This document shows, in pieces, positions 1 to 9,117 of a DNA stretch of 64,000 nt. The notes under the pieces were generated by a model, which did not search any database, was not told the origin of the DNA, and saw only the letters and a list, made by a program, of their open reading frames with translations. A program made the translations under genes and the position numbers. Position 1 is the stretch's first letter; each line of letters begins with the position of its first letter. The DNA is from Mesorhizobium sp. WSM4904 (GTDB taxonomy: Bacteria; Pseudomonadota; Alphaproteobacteria; Rhizobiales; Rhizobiaceae), in NCBI RefSeq assembly GCF_029674545.1, contig NZ_CP121354.1:2179001-2243000 (forward strand), written 5' to 3'.

Positions 1-1339
1 GCGTCGACTTGGGCGGCGGGCCGTCCTCTTTCTCTGAAGTCGCCGGCGCCGAAGCCACCTGACCCCGCTCCGTCGCCGGGCCGATCGGGCTTGCTTCCTC
101 GGGAGAATTGGCGGAGCGCCTCTCCAGCCATGGCTTCATCCGGTCCACGACGAGAAACATCAGCGGGTTGAGCAGGATCGACAGGATGGCGCCGGCAAGG
201 ATCAGGTCGCGGCCCTGATCGGGCAGCAGCTTCAGCCCGACCCCGAGTTCGGCCAGGATGAAGGAGAATTCGCCGATCTGGGCGAGGCTGGCAGAAATCA
301 TCAGCGCGGTGGCGATCGGATAGCGGAAGGCGATGACGATAACAAAGGCGGCGAGCGACTTGCCGATGACGATGATGGCAAGGGTGGCGAGTATGGGAAG
401 GCCGTTGCTGACCAGGCTCAACGGGTCGAACAGCATGCCGACCGAGACGAAGAACAGCACCGAGAACGCGTCGCGCAGCGGCAATGATTCTTCAGCCGCG
501 CGGTGGCTGAGCTCGGATTCGCTCATGATCATGCCGGCGAAGAAGGCGCCGAGCGCCAGCGAGACGCCGAACAGTTTCGCCGCGCCGAAGGCGACGCCGA
601 GCGCGATGGCGAGCACCGCGAGCCGGAACAGCTCGCGCGAGCCGGTATGGGCGACATAGTGCAGGATCCAGGGGATGACCCTGCGGCCGACGACCAGCAT
701 GACGACGACGAAGGCGGCGACCTTGGCGAGTGTCATGCCGACCACGCCCCATATGCCGTAGCTGGCAGGCAGCGACAGCAGGCTCGAATGGTCGTCCACC
801 AGCGGCTGGCCGCCGAGCACGCCGGCCAGCGCCGGCAGCAGCACCAGCGCCAGCACCATGGCCAGATCCTCGACGATCAGCCAGCCGACGGCGATGCGGC
901 CGCGCTCGGTCTCGATCAGTCGCCGTTCCTGCATGGCGCGCAGCAGCACCACGGTCGAGGCGACGGATAGAGCGAGGCCGAAGACCAGGCCGGCACCCAG
1001 GGACCAGCCGAGCAGCCAGGCGAGGCCGGCGCCGAGCAGCGTGGCAAAGCCGATCTGCACGACAGCGCCGGGCACGGCGATTGCGCGGACCGACAAAAGG
1101 TCCTTCAGCGAGAAATGCAGGCCGACGCCGAACATCAGGAGGATGACGCCGATCTCGGCGAGCTCGTTGGCGAGGCTGGCGTCGGCGACGAAGCCCGGCG
1201 TGTTCGGGCCGACCAGGACGCCGGCTACCAGATAGCCGACCAGCGGCGGGATGCGGAAACGGTTGGCCAACGCTCCGAAGACGAAAGCAAGCCCCAAACC
1301 GGCGACGATGGTGGCGATAAGGGGCGTGTCATGCGGCAT
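1..1339 (-). CDS. CPA2-family cation/proton antiporter, KefB/YbaL type (C-terminus beyond window)
   Basis: Inner-membrane monovalent cation:proton antiporter. The reading frame begins at ATG 1339 (MPHDTPLIATIVAGLGLAF) and stays open to the window edge, so about 446 residues are visible. The sequence is a run of hydrophobic helices with family hallmarks: GYLVAGVLVGP, an EIGVILLMFGVGLHFS segment, ASTVVLLRAM, and a second half with GAFFAGMIMSES and the AQIGEFSFILAELG helix. The last visible stretch is polar and Pro-rich, as expected for the linker to a cytosolic TrkA-N/RCK domain, which would lie outside. The start has only a weak Shine-Dalgarno. It follows the host-attachment protein gene on the same strand after 212 bp. 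Whether K+ or Na+ is exchanged cannot be told. Confidence 0.85.
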   Translation of the reverse strand, partial: MPHDTPLIATIVAGLGLAFVFGALANRFRIPPLVGYLVAGVLVGPNTPGFVADASLANELAEIGVILLMFGVGLHFSLKDLLSVRAIAVPGAVVQIGFATLLGAGLAWLLGWSLGAGLVFGLALSVASTVVLLRAMQERRLIETERGRIAVGWLIVEDLAMVLALVLLPALAGVLGGQPLVDDHSSLLSLPASYGIWGVVGMTLAKVAAFVVVMLVVGRRVIPWILHYVAHTGSRELFRLAVLAIALGVAFGAAKLFGVSLALGAFFAGMIMSESELSHRAAEESLPLRDAFSVLFFVSVGMLFDPLSLVSNGLPILATLAIIVIGKSLAAFVIVIAFRYPIATALMISASLAQIGEFSFILAELGVGLKLLPDQGRDLILAGAILSILLNPLMFLVVDRMKPWLERRSANSPEEASPIGPATERGQVASAPATSEKEDGPPPKST

Positions 1340-1551
1340 TGTCTATGGAGCGCCTTTCGGAAATTTACGATGTCGGATAAGCGCCGCCCGAGGCCGTCGC
1401 CCTTCGCAATATGGTGGAGAGCGCGGCGATGACGCAACCATGGCCGGGCAGAAATCGGCGCCGGGGCCGGTTCCGAAAAAAGAAAGGCACTCGGCCGCTG
1501 TCGGCAGACCGCGGCATCAAGCGCTCGATGTCCTCTGGCCATGCGGCGTTT

Positions 1552-1989
1552 TCAGGCCGCCAGGAGCAGACCCTCTATCTCGAAGATGGTGTGGTTGGTC
1601 AGCGTCTTGGGGATTTCGGCCTGAACTTTTTCGCAGACTTCCTTGTGCAGCTTCTGCCGCATTTCGCCCAGCACCCGCGGCGGCGCAATCAGCACGATCT
1701 CTTCGAACTGACCCCGGTGTGCAAGCTTGTAGAGCCGGTCGGCAATATCGTCAGCAAAACGTTCCTTTCCCAAGCGATGCCAGTCGGTTTCTTCGATCGC
1801 GCTGCGAGGTCCTTCGGCGTATCGGCCCGGTCTGTCGGTGCCTTGCTCACGAGTGGCAGGATTTTCCTGCTCCATCTCCTGCACGACCTGCAGGTTCGGA
1901 TATTTGGTGTCGCCCTCGTTGCGCAGGAAAAGCGCCTTCTCGCCGTCAGCCACGATGACCCAAAGACCGTGTTTCAGCCTGATGCTCAT
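1552..1989 (-). CDS. Host attachment family protein (baeRF/Host_attach type)
   Basis: A 145-residue protein of the family named after an Agrobacterium plant-cell attachment protein; the real function is unclear, and the fold is related to eRF1/baeRF proteins. The N-terminus (MSIRLKHGLWVIVADGEKAL) is the conserved 'tool for handling data in the active groove' strand, and the C-terminal half holds the EIVLIAPPRVLGEMRQ helix-strand motif. I start at ATG 1989 because AAGGAG sits 8 bp upstream; an in-frame start 45 bp earlier has no such site. No signal peptide or membrane helix is visible, so the protein is probably cytosolic. The family name should not be read as proof of a role in host contact. 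Confidence 0.8.
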   Translation of the reverse strand: MSIRLKHGLWVIVADGEKALFLRNEGDTKYPNLQVVQEMEQENPATREQGTDRPGRYAEGPRSAIEETDWHRLGKERFADDIADRLYKLAHRGQFEEIVLIAPPRVLGEMRQKLHKEVCEKVQAEIPKTLTNHTIFEIEGLLLAA

Positions 1990-2417
1990 GGCGCTCACTC
2001 CTTTTCGGTTTTCAGATATGTCGGTCATGCTCAAATGCGGCCTGTCGGCGGGGTAGGGTCGCTAGCCAAACGTGCCGCCGAGCGTGATTGTTCCAGCCAG
2101 GACGACGCCCGCGATCATCTCTTTGCAAAGTGCACCAACGGTCGCCGGTGAGGGTACGGCTTTAATCTACTAACTTAGTAGAAATTAGAAAAAAACGTTT
2201 TGCCGCGCTGAGGGGACGGCGCTAAAAATCATGCTGGATCAATGGCCGCGAGCGGGGTGCCTGGACACCTCAAGTTCCGGCGTAGAATTTTTTTCTCCTG
2301 CCTTTCGCGGCTGCGAAAAAGCGATTGCCTGCCATCATGGGATGCGCGAGTGCTTGCCTTCTGGTTTTTGCCGCGCACGCATAAAACTGCCAGACTGTTC
2401 TCTTAATCGTTGTCGCC
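1990..2417. other. Divergent intergenic region between the attachment protein and cysG
   Basis: This 428-bp gap must hold the promoters for the leftward attachment gene and the rightward sulfur operon. The only strong structure I see is the palindrome at 2166-2182. An AT-rich patch (2160-2200) surrounds it, unlike the GC-rich surroundings. No convincing coding frame or RNA gene was found. Confidence 0.6.
2166..2182. promoter_or_regulatory. 17-bp palindrome upstream of the sulfur operon, candidate operator
   Basis: TCTACTAACTTAGTAGA is a perfect inverted repeat with 8-bp arms around one central base, sitting in an AT-rich stretch about 235 bp before cysG. The size and symmetry suit a dimeric repressor, for instance of the Rrf2 type that controls cysteine and sulfur genes in several bacteria. 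That assignment is inference; no regulator gene adjoins it. It lies about 180 bp from the attachment gene start, so it could serve either direction. Confidence 0.45.
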
Positions 2418-3914
2418 ATGTCGCCAGCCAATGCCAAGCTCAACGCCTTCCCCGTCTTCCTGCGGGTCGACGGCGAAGCCGTGGCCATCGTCGGCAACGG
2501 CGAGGGGGCGCTTGCCAAGGCCAGGCTGCTCGCGCAGTCGAGCGCGGCGCTGCGCATCATCGCGGACGATGCCGATCCCGAACTTCTGAATTTCATCGCA
2601 ACAGCCGGCGCCGTTCATGTCGATGCCGCCTATGACGCTGCCCAGCTCGAAGGCGCGGCCATGGTGTTTGCCGCCAGCGGTGACGAGGCGCTCGACCGCC
2701 GGGTCGCCGAAGATGCGCGCCGGCTGGGCATCCCGGTCAACGCCGTGGACCGGCCGGAACTCTGCGATTTCTTTACGCCGGCGCTGGTCAACCGGGCGCC
2801 GGTTGCGATCGCCATCGGCACCGAGGGCGCCGGCCCGGTGCTCGCGCAGCTGCTGCGCGTGCGCATCGACCGCATGCTGTCGCCGTCGCTCGGCCGGCTG
2901 GCTGCCTTGGCGGCTTCGTTCCGTGCCGCCGCCGAGCGGCTGCCGAAAGGCAATCGCCGCCGCCGCTTCTGGAGCGACTTCTTCGCCGGCGGTCCGGCCA
3001 AGGCTGTCGAGGCCGGAGAATTCGCCAGGGCGCATGATGCGGCGCTCGACCTTCTGGCTTCGAACGAGTTGACGGCGGGCCATATCGCGCTTGTCGGCGC
3101 GGGTCCGGGCGCGGAGGATCTCTTGACGCTGCGTGCCCACCGCCTGCTCATGGAAGCGGACGCGATCGTCTATGACGCGCTGGTGCCGGAGGCGATCGTC
3201 GCCATGGGCCGCCGCGACGCCGAGCGGCTGCCCGTCGGCAAGCGCAAGGGCTGCCATTCCAAGAGCCAGGAAGAGATCAATGCCCTGCTCATCGAGCTTG
3301 GCCGCGCCGGCAAGCGCGTGGTGCGGCTGAAGTCCGGCGATCCGCTGGTGTTCGGCCGGGCGGGCGAGGAGATGGCGGCGCTGCGCGGAGCCGGCATCGC
3401 CTATGAGGTGGTTCCGGGCGTCACCGCCGCCTTCGCCGCCGCAGCCGATTTCGAACTGCCGCTGACGCTGCGCGGCGTGACCTCCTCGATGGTGTTCACC
3501 ACCGGACACGACCTCAAGGGCAATTCGCTGCCCGACTGGGCCAAGCTCGCCATCTCCGGCGCCACCGTTGCCGTCTATATGGGCCGCTCGGTCGCTGCCG
3601 AAGTTGCCGGACGTCTGATCGAAGCGGGACTGTCGCCGGACACTGCCGTCGCTGTCGTCGAGAATGCAAGCCTCGGCAATCGCCGCCGCTTCCACGGCAC
3701 GCTGGCCGACCTGCCGTCGCTCGAAGCGCGCGCCGATCTCACCGGTCCGGTCATGACGATCATCGGCGACGCGGTCGCCGGCGCCAATTTCGAACGATCC
3801 GAACCGCTCGCGACACACAAGCGCGAAGACACAGCACACCAAGACACAGGGCGCGAAGACACAGGGCATGAAGAGGCCGCCGACAGTACGGTGGCCGAAG
3901 GAGTACGGCAATGA
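2418..3914 (+). CDS. cysG: Siroheme synthase CysG (multifunctional)
   Basis: Converts uroporphyrinogen III to siroheme, the cofactor of the sulfite reductase encoded downstream. The 498-residue protein has the N-terminal precorrin-2 dehydrogenase/ferrochelatase half (VAIVGNGEGALAKARLL nucleotide-binding turn, residues about 20-40; NAVDRPELCDFF containing the conserved Asp) and the C-terminal SAM-dependent uroporphyrinogen methyltransferase half (VGAGPGAEDLLTLRA near 227; RLKSGDPLVFGRAGEE; VVPGVTAA). The last about 30 residues are an acidic and polar tail built from a short DNA repeat (GCGCGAAGACACAG at 3821 and 3851), not part of the normal fold. Its stop overlaps the next start by 4 bp (ATGA), so the two are translationally coupled. 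First gene of the operon. Confidence 0.95.
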   Translation: MSPANAKLNAFPVFLRVDGEAVAIVGNGEGALAKARLLAQSSAALRIIADDADPELLNFIATAGAVHVDAAYDAAQLEGAAMVFAASGDEALDRRVAEDARRLGIPVNAVDRPELCDFFTPALVNRAPVAIAIGTEGAGPVLAQLLRVRIDRMLSPSLGRLAALAASFRAAAERLPKGNRRRRFWSDFFAGGPAKAVEAGEFARAHDAALDLLASNELTAGHIALVGAGPGAEDLLTLRAHRLLMEADAIVYDALVPEAIVAMGRRDAERLPVGKRKGCHSKSQEEINALLIELGRAGKRVVRLKSGDPLVFGRAGEEMAALRGAGIAYEVVPGVTAAFAAAADFELPLTLRGVTSSMVFTTGHDLKGNSLPDWAKLAISGATVAVYMGRSVAAEVAGRLIEAGLSPDTAVAVVENASLGNRRRFHGTLADLPSLEARADLTGPVMTIIGDAVAGANFERSEPLATHKREDTAHQDTGREDTGHEEAADSTVAEGVRQ

Positions 3915-4216
3915 AGGTTCTGACCGCGAACAGGCTCTCCGACGGCATCGCCGTCTGGTACGCCGATGGCGGCTGGGCGGAGACAGTCGGCCATGCCGAC
4001 ATCGCCCACGACAAGGTGGCTGAGGACAGGCTGGAGGCGATCGGCGCCGCGGCGGCCGCCAACAACGAAGTGGTCGACGTCAACATCATCGACGTCGCCG
4101 TGGTCAATGGATTGGTCGAGCCGGTGCGGCTGCGCGAGAAGATCCGCGCCGCGGGTCCAACCATCCGCACCGATATCGGCAAGCAGGCGTCCCCGGCACC
4201 GGCCCGGGCGGCATAA
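3911..4216 (+). CDS. DUF2849 family protein of the sulfite reductase operon
   Basis: A 101-residue soluble protein of the DUF2849 family (MKVLTANRLSDGIAVWY start; central WAETVGHADIA; C-terminal EPVRLREKIRAAGPTIR). It overlaps cysG by 4 bp and ends 43 bp before cysI. This family is characteristically placed between cysG and the sulfite reductase gene in Hyphomicrobiales, and it is thought to assist sulfite reductase, but no biochemical role is established. The usual flavoprotein partner CysJ is not in the window, so an accessory or electron-transfer role is possible. That is inference from position. Confidence 0.85.
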   Translation: MKVLTANRLSDGIAVWYADGGWAETVGHADIAHDKVAEDRLEAIGAAAAANNEVVDVNIIDVAVVNGLVEPVRLREKIRAAGPTIRTDIGKQASPAPARAA

Positions 4217-4259
4217 GTTTCAAGGAAAGAGCGGGCGGACGCGCCCCGGAAGACGAAGC

Positions 4260-5930
4260 ATGTACCGTTACGACGAGTTCGACCAAGATTTCGTTCGCGC
4301 CAGGGTCGCCGAGTTCAGCGACCAGGTGCAGCGCCGGCTTGCCGGCGACATCACCGAGGAGCAATTCCGGCCGCTCAGGCTGATGAACGGCGTCTATCTG
4401 CAGCTGCATGCCTATATGCTGCGCATCGCCGTGCCTTACGGCACGCTGAACAGCCGGCAATTGCGCATGCTCGGCCACATAGCCCGCAAATACGACAAGG
4501 GCTACGGCCATTTCACCACACGGCAGAACATCCAGTTCAACTGGCCGGCGCTGTCCGACGTTCCGGCGATCCTCGCCGATCTGGCGAGCGTCGAGATGCA
4601 TGCCATCCAGACCAGCGGCAACTGCATCCGCAACGTTACCGCGGACCACTTCGCAGGTGCCGCCGCCGACGAGGTCGCCGACCCGCGTCCGTATGCGGAA
4701 ATCCTGCGCCAATGGTCTTCGGTGCATCCGGAGTTCTCGTATCTGCCGCGCAAGTTCAAGATCGCGGTGACCGGCGCCGAGCGCGATCGCGCCGCCATTC
4801 AGACGCATGACATCGGCCTGCATCTGAAGAAGAACGCGGCCGGTGAGCTTGGCTTTGCCGTCTATGTCGGCGGCGGCCAGGGCCGCACGCCGATGGTGGC
4901 CAAGAAGATCCGCGACTTCCTGCCGGAAGCCGAGCTGTTGTCCTACTGCACGGCGATCCTGCGCGTGTACAACCTCTATGGCCGCCGCGACAACAAGTTC
5001 AAGGCGCGCATCAAGATCCTGGTCCACGAGACCGGCGTCGAGGAGATCACCCGCCAGGTCGAGGCCGAATGGCAGGAACTCAAGGACGCCGAGCTGAAGC
5101 TGCCGGATGCTGATATCCAGGCTATCAACGCCTATTTCGCGCCGCCGGCATTGCCGGACCGGCCGGAAGGCGACGCGCAGGTGAAGCAGGCGCGGCTCGA
5201 TTCCAAGAGTTTCTCGGAATGGCTCGACCAGAACGTCGTGACACATCGCCACCCCGACTATGCGGCGGTGACGATCTCGCTCAAGGGTATCGGCGAGGTT
5301 CCTGGCGACGCCAGCGACAGCCAGATGGAAGCCGTTGCCGACATCGCCGAGAAATATGCCTTCGACGAGCTGCGCGTCAGCCACGAGCAGAACCTCATCC
5401 TGCCGCATGTGGCGCGCGCCGACCTCAAGGCGGTCTATGACGCGCTGGTCGAGATCGGCCTGGCGACGGCCAATTCCAACCTGATCAGCGACATCATCTC
5501 CTGCCCCGGCCTCGATTATTGCGCGCTGGCCACGGCGCGTTCCATTCCGGTGGCGCAGGAGATTTCTCGCCGCTTCGCCTCGCTGGAGCGGCAGCGCGAG
5601 ATCGGCGAATTGAAGCTGAAGATCTCCGGCTGCATCAATGCCTGCGGCCACCACCATGTCGGCCACATCGGCATTCTCGGTGTCGAGAAGAAGGGCACCG
5701 AGCTCTACCAGGTGACGCTCGGCGGCTCGGCCGACGAGAACACGTCGGTCGGCGAGATCATCGGCCGCGGCTTTTCATCGGAAGAGATCACCGATGCCAT
5801 CGAGCAGATCGTCGAAACCTATCTCGGCCTTCGGCTCAGTCCCGACGAACGTTTTATCGACGCCTACCGCCGTGTCGGTCCCGCGCCGTTCAAGGAGGCG
5901 CTCTATGCTGGCGAAACCAAGGCCGCTTGA
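4260..5930 (+). CDS. cysI: Sulfite reductase hemoprotein (nitrite/sulfite reductase family)
   Basis: Six-electron reduction of sulfite to sulfide using siroheme coupled to a [4Fe-4S] cluster. The 556-residue protein contains two ferredoxin-like half domains and the cluster/siroheme ligands Cys415 and Cys421 (CPGLDYC) and Cys458 and Cys462 (CINAC), followed by GHHHVGHIGILG. The start ATG 4260 (MYRYDEFDQDF) is chosen because it opens the conserved region; the frame is open further upstream but that part reads in the wrong frame of the preceding gene. The annotation as sulfite rather than nitrite reductase rests on the cysG, DUF2849 and cysH neighbours. It overlaps cysH by 26 bp. Confidence 0.93.
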   Translation: MYRYDEFDQDFVRARVAEFSDQVQRRLAGDITEEQFRPLRLMNGVYLQLHAYMLRIAVPYGTLNSRQLRMLGHIARKYDKGYGHFTTRQNIQFNWPALSDVPAILADLASVEMHAIQTSGNCIRNVTADHFAGAAADEVADPRPYAEILRQWSSVHPEFSYLPRKFKIAVTGAERDRAAIQTHDIGLHLKKNAAGELGFAVYVGGGQGRTPMVAKKIRDFLPEAELLSYCTAILRVYNLYGRRDNKFKARIKILVHETGVEEITRQVEAEWQELKDAELKLPDADIQAINAYFAPPALPDRPEGDAQVKQARLDSKSFSEWLDQNVVTHRHPDYAAVTISLKGIGEVPGDASDSQMEAVADIAEKYAFDELRVSHEQNLILPHVARADLKAVYDALVEIGLATANSNLISDIISCPGLDYCALATARSIPVAQEISRRFASLERQREIGELKLKISGCINACGHHHVGHIGILGVEKKGTELYQVTLGGSADENTSVGEIIGRGFSSEEITDAIEQIVETYLGLRLSPDERFIDAYRRVGPAPFKEALYAGETKAA

Positions 5931-6669
5931 CCGGACGGGCGGCGTCGAGGCCGGCGTCGCCGCGGAAGCGGCAGGGCTCGACGCGCTGCTTGGCCATCTG
6001 AAGCCGATCGAGATCATCGAACGCTCGGCGCGTGAATTCTTCCGCGGCGAGGTCGCCGCCGTGTCGTCCTTTGGTGCGGATTCAGCGGTGCTCCTGCATA
6101 TGATCGCCAAGATCGACCGCTCGCTGCCGGTGATCTTCCTCGACACCGGCAAGCATTTCGAGGAAACGCTGGGCTATCGCGACGCGCTGGTTGCCGATTT
6201 CGGCCTGACCGATGTCAGGGTGATCAAACCGGACGAGGCGGGGCTCGAGCGCGTCGATCCGACCGGCAGGCTGCATGAGACCGATACCGACTCCTGCTGC
6301 AACGTGCGCAAGGTCGAGCCGTTGGCGCGCGGCGTCGAGCCGTTCCGCGCCTGGTTCACCGGACGCAAGCGCTTCCAGGCTTCGACGCGCGCAGCGCTGC
6401 CGGTCTTCGAGGCGGTCGGCTCGCGTATCCGCATCAATCCGCTCGCGCATTGGACGACGTCGGACCAGGCCGACTATATGCGCGCGCATGCGCTGCGCGA
6501 AAATCCGCTGGTCGCCTATGGCTATCTCTCGATCGGCTGCTTCCCCTGCACGCAGCCGGTGCAGCCCGGCGAGGACGCGCGTAGCGGCCGCTGGGCAGGG
6601 CACGCCAAGACCGAATGCGGCATTCATCTCTCCGGACTGGAGAAGTCGCTGACCGACGCATCGCTTTAG
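5905..6669 (+). CDS. cysH: Assimilatory adenylylsulfate (APS) reductase
   Basis: Thioredoxin-dependent reduction of adenylylsulfate to sulfite. 254 residues. The start ATG 5905 has a perfect AAGGAGG 6 bp upstream, inside the end of cysI. The protein has the PP-loop-type SSFGADSAVLL motif, the catalytic C-terminal ECGIH (Cys238) and the paired cysteines Cys131-Cys132 (DSCCNVRK) plus Cys212/Cys215 (GCFPC). The CC...CxxC set binds a [4Fe-4S] cluster and marks APS-specific rather than PAPS-specific enzymes in this family. Product sulfite feeds CysI directly. Confidence 0.93.
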   Translation: MLAKPRPLDRTGGVEAGVAAEAAGLDALLGHLKPIEIIERSAREFFRGEVAAVSSFGADSAVLLHMIAKIDRSLPVIFLDTGKHFEETLGYRDALVADFGLTDVRVIKPDEAGLERVDPTGRLHETDTDSCCNVRKVEPLARGVEPFRAWFTGRKRFQASTRAALPVFEAVGSRIRINPLAHWTTSDQADYMRAHALRENPLVAYGYLSIGCFPCTQPVQPGEDARSGRWAGHAKTECGIHLSGLEKSLTDASL

Positions 6670-6897
6670 AGTATGTTGATTCAGGTGAGGCCGGCCCGCA
6701 AACGGCGGTTTCCTGCCGGCCTTCGCCGGCCGAAGCACTGATGAGTGGCGTGGCCGTTGAATTTAGGCTACGGCCGGCGTAGGCCGGTGCTCACGTACAT
6801 GAAGTTAGCTCCGCTCCGGTTCTCGGAAGCCACCGCTCTCGGCTCGGCCTGACCTGACTCTCGACATATCCTTCGATTTTTGGACTTGGGAATTTTG
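6670..6897. repeat. Hairpin-rich spacer between cysH and the DUF934 gene
   Basis: A 228-bp spacer inside what is otherwise a tightly packed operon. It holds GCCGGC-CTTC-GCCGGC (6715-6730), an alternative longer pairing of the 3' arm with GGCCGGC near 6690, and CTACG-GCCGG-CGTAG (6768-6782). No T-run follows any of them, so a simple intrinsic terminator is not supported; a palindromic repeat insertion or a processing/attenuation site is possible. Confidence 0.5.
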
Positions 6898-7431
6898 ATG
6901 ACTGAAGCGACCAAACCGGAAACCCGCCTCTGGACCCCGAAGGGTTTTCGCGAGGACGACTGGACCCATGCCGAAAGCGCCGAGGCGCTTGCCGGCAATG
7001 GCCGCTTCATCCTGCCGCTGCAGGCTTTCCTGGCGCTCGATGACGAGACCCGCAAGTCGGCCAAGGAGCGCATCGGCGTGCTGTTGCTGCCCGGCGACGA
7101 ACTCGACAAGATCGTCGGCTTGCTCGACCAGCTGTCGCTGGTGGCGCTGGCCTTTCCGGCTTTCAACGACGGCCGCTCCTTCTCCAAGGGCGAGCTGCTG
7201 CGCAGCCGCCACAATTTCAAGGGCGCGGTCCGCGCCACGGGCCAGGTGCTGGTCGATCAGCTGCCGCATATGTTGCGGCTCGGCTTCGACGAGTTCGAGG
7301 TCTCCAATCCGGTGCTCTTGAAGCGTCTGGAGGAAGGACGCACCGGCGGCCTGCCGGTCTATTACCAGCCGGCGGTGGAGCCGGAAGCCAAGGGACCGAA
7401 ATATTCCTGGCGGCGCAAGCGCCCAGGCTGA
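6898..7431 (+). CDS. DUF934 family protein, sulfite reductase-associated
   Basis: 177-residue soluble protein of the DUF934 family (LWTPKGFREDDW near the N-terminus; ALAFPAFNDGRSFSKGELLR and HNFKGAVRATGQVLVDQLPHM in the middle; C-terminal PVYYQP). The family travels with cysI/cysH in alpha- and other proteobacteria and is annotated as a probable oxidoreductase or CysI partner, but its reaction is not known. I start at ATG 6898; a TTG six codons upstream is in frame but has no better ribosome-binding site. It is separated from cysH by a 228-bp hairpin-rich spacer, so it may have its own promoter or be read through. Confidence 0.85.
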   Translation: MTEATKPETRLWTPKGFREDDWTHAESAEALAGNGRFILPLQAFLALDDETRKSAKERIGVLLLPGDELDKIVGLLDQLSLVALAFPAFNDGRSFSKGELLRSRHNFKGAVRATGQVLVDQLPHMLRLGFDEFEVSNPVLLKRLEEGRTGGLPVYYQPAVEPEAKGPKYSWRRKRPG

Positions 7432-7509
7432 CGCGACGGCATCTTTACAAGGTCTTCGCGCAAGTCTTTTCTCCAAGAACGGACGGAAATATCCGCCGGG
7501 GAGGGAACG

Positions 7510-9117
7510 ATGCGTTACGACTATGTGATCGCCGGCGGCGGGTCCGCCGGTTGCACGCTTGCGGCAAGGCTTTCCGAGGATCCATCGAAGACGGTCTGCC
7601 TGCTCGAAGCGGGCGGCGACGGCAAGGATCTGCTGATCCGCGCGCCGGCAGGCATCATCGCGCTGCTGCCGGGGCGGCCGAGGATCAACAACTGGGCCTT
7701 CCAGACGGTGCCGCAGGAAGGCCTCAACGGCCGCAGGGGCTATCAGCCGCGCGGCAAGGCCCTGGGCGGCTGCAGCGCCATCAACGCCATGCTCTACACG
7801 CGCGGCAACCGCCGCGACTATGACGAATGGGCCGACCTCGGCTGCGACGGCTGGTCGTGGGACGAGGTGCTGCCTTATTTCCGGCGCGCCGAGGGCAACC
7901 AACGTGGCTCCGATCCGCTGCATGGCGGCGATGGGCCGCTCAGGGTGGCGGAGCAGCAGGAGCCGCGCCCTATTTCCAGGGCCTTTGTCGATGCTTGCGG
8001 TGAAAACCAGATCAGGCGCAACGACGACTTCAACGGTCCGGACCAGGAAGGGGCAGGGCTCTATCAGGTGACGCAGTTTTGGGGCGAGCGCCGCAATGGC
8101 GAACGCTGCTCGGCGGCCGCCGCCTATCTGCATCCGGCGACCGGCCGGCGCAATCTCACCGTCGTCACCGGCGCGCATGCGACGGGCGTGGTGCTCGACG
8201 GCAAGCGCGCCAGGGGCGTTCGCTATCGCATCGGCAAGGACGAAGCCGTGGCGGAAGCCAAGCGCGAGGTCATCCTTTGCGGCGGGGCGTTCGGCTCGCC
8301 GCAACTGCTTATGCTTTCCGGCATCGGTCCGGCAGTCGAGCTCGCGGCGCACGGCATTCCGCTCGTCCACGAGCTGCCCGGCGTCGGCCGCAACCTGCAG
8401 GACCATCTCGATTTCATCCTGGCCTGGAAATCGCGGGAGACGGACCTGATGGGCATCGGCCTGCGCGGCATGCCGGGCTTGATCAGGCACATGCTGCGCT
8501 GGCGCAAGGATGGCACCGGCATGATCGCCACGCCCTATGCCGAAGCCGGCGCCTTCCTCAAATCCGATCCGGCGATCGAGCGTCCCGATCTGCAATTGCA
8601 TTTCTGCATCGCCATCGTCGACGACCACGGCCGCAAGCTGCATATGGGCTACGGCTTTTCCTGCCATGTCTGCGTGCTGAGACCCTATTCGCGCGGCGCG
8701 GTAGGGTTATCGAGCACCGACCCGCTGGCGCCACCGCGCATCGACCCGCGCTTCCTGGAGGACGAGCGGGACGCCGACCTTCTGCTCAAAGGCGTGCGGA
8801 TGATGCGCGCCATATTGGAGGCGCCGGCGCTGGCGAAATATCGCGCCAAGGAAATCTACACCGCCGGCGCTTCCGGCGATGCCGAGCTGATGGCGCATAT
8901 CAGGGCGCGCGCCGACACGATCTACCACCCAGTCGGCACCTGCAAGATGGGCATCGACGATATGGCCGTCGTCGACCCGAAGCTCAAGGTTCGCGGGCTG
9001 GAGGGGCTGCGCGTGGTCGATGCCTCGGTGATGCCGACCTTGATCGGCGGCAACACCAATGCGCCGACGATCATGATCGCCGAGAAGGCCGCGGACATGA
9101 TCCGGGCAGCAGCCTGA
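7510..9117 (+). CDS. GMC-family FAD-dependent oxidoreductase (alcohol/choline dehydrogenase-like)
   Basis: Oxidises an alcohol substrate with FAD; the substrate cannot be told. The 535-residue protein opens with the FAD-binding dinucleotide fold ([19 protein letters not shown], residues 4-22), has the GMC signature 1 region ([19 protein letters not shown]) and signature 2 ([16 protein letters not shown]), and the C-terminal [10 protein letters not shown] block that carries the catalytic His, then [28 protein letters not shown] precedes the ATG. It stands alone, 78 bp after DUF934, without a betaine aldehyde dehydrogenase neighbour, so choline is not specifically supported. Confidence 0.9.
   Translation: MRYDYVIAGGGSAGCTLAARLSEDPSKTVCLLEAGGDGKDLLIRAPAGIIALLPGRPRINNWAFQTVPQEGLNGRRGYQPRGKALGGCSAINAMLYTRGNRRDYDEWADLGCDGWSWDEVLPYFRRAEGNQRGSDPLHGGDGPLRVAEQQEPRPISRAFVDACGENQIRRNDDFNGPDQEGAGLYQVTQFWGERRNGERCSAAAAYLHPATGRRNLTVVTGAHATGVVLDGKRARGVRYRIGKDEAVAEAKREVILCGGAFGSPQLLMLSGIGPAVELAAHGIPLVHELPGVGRNLQDHLDFILAWKSRETDLMGIGLRGMPGLIRHMLRWRKDGTGMIATPYAEAGAFLKSDPAIERPDLQLHFCIAIVDDHGRKLHMGYGFSCHVCVLRPYSRGAVGLSSTDPLAPPRIDPRFLEDERDADLLLKGVRMMRAILEAPALAKYRAKEIYTAGASGDAELMAHIRARADTIYHPVGTCKMGIDDMAVVDPKLKVRGLEGLRVVDASVMPTLIGGNTNAPTIMIAEKAADMIRAAA

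Noticed and set aside
5519..6001. Alternative frames inside cysI/cysH as separate small genes
   Set aside because: They overlap fully conserved enzyme motifs and have GC-driven composition only.
6715..6782. Hairpins after cysH as an intrinsic terminator
   Set aside because: Strong stems but no T-run on the plus strand; DUF934 is a known part of this locus and needs expression downstream.
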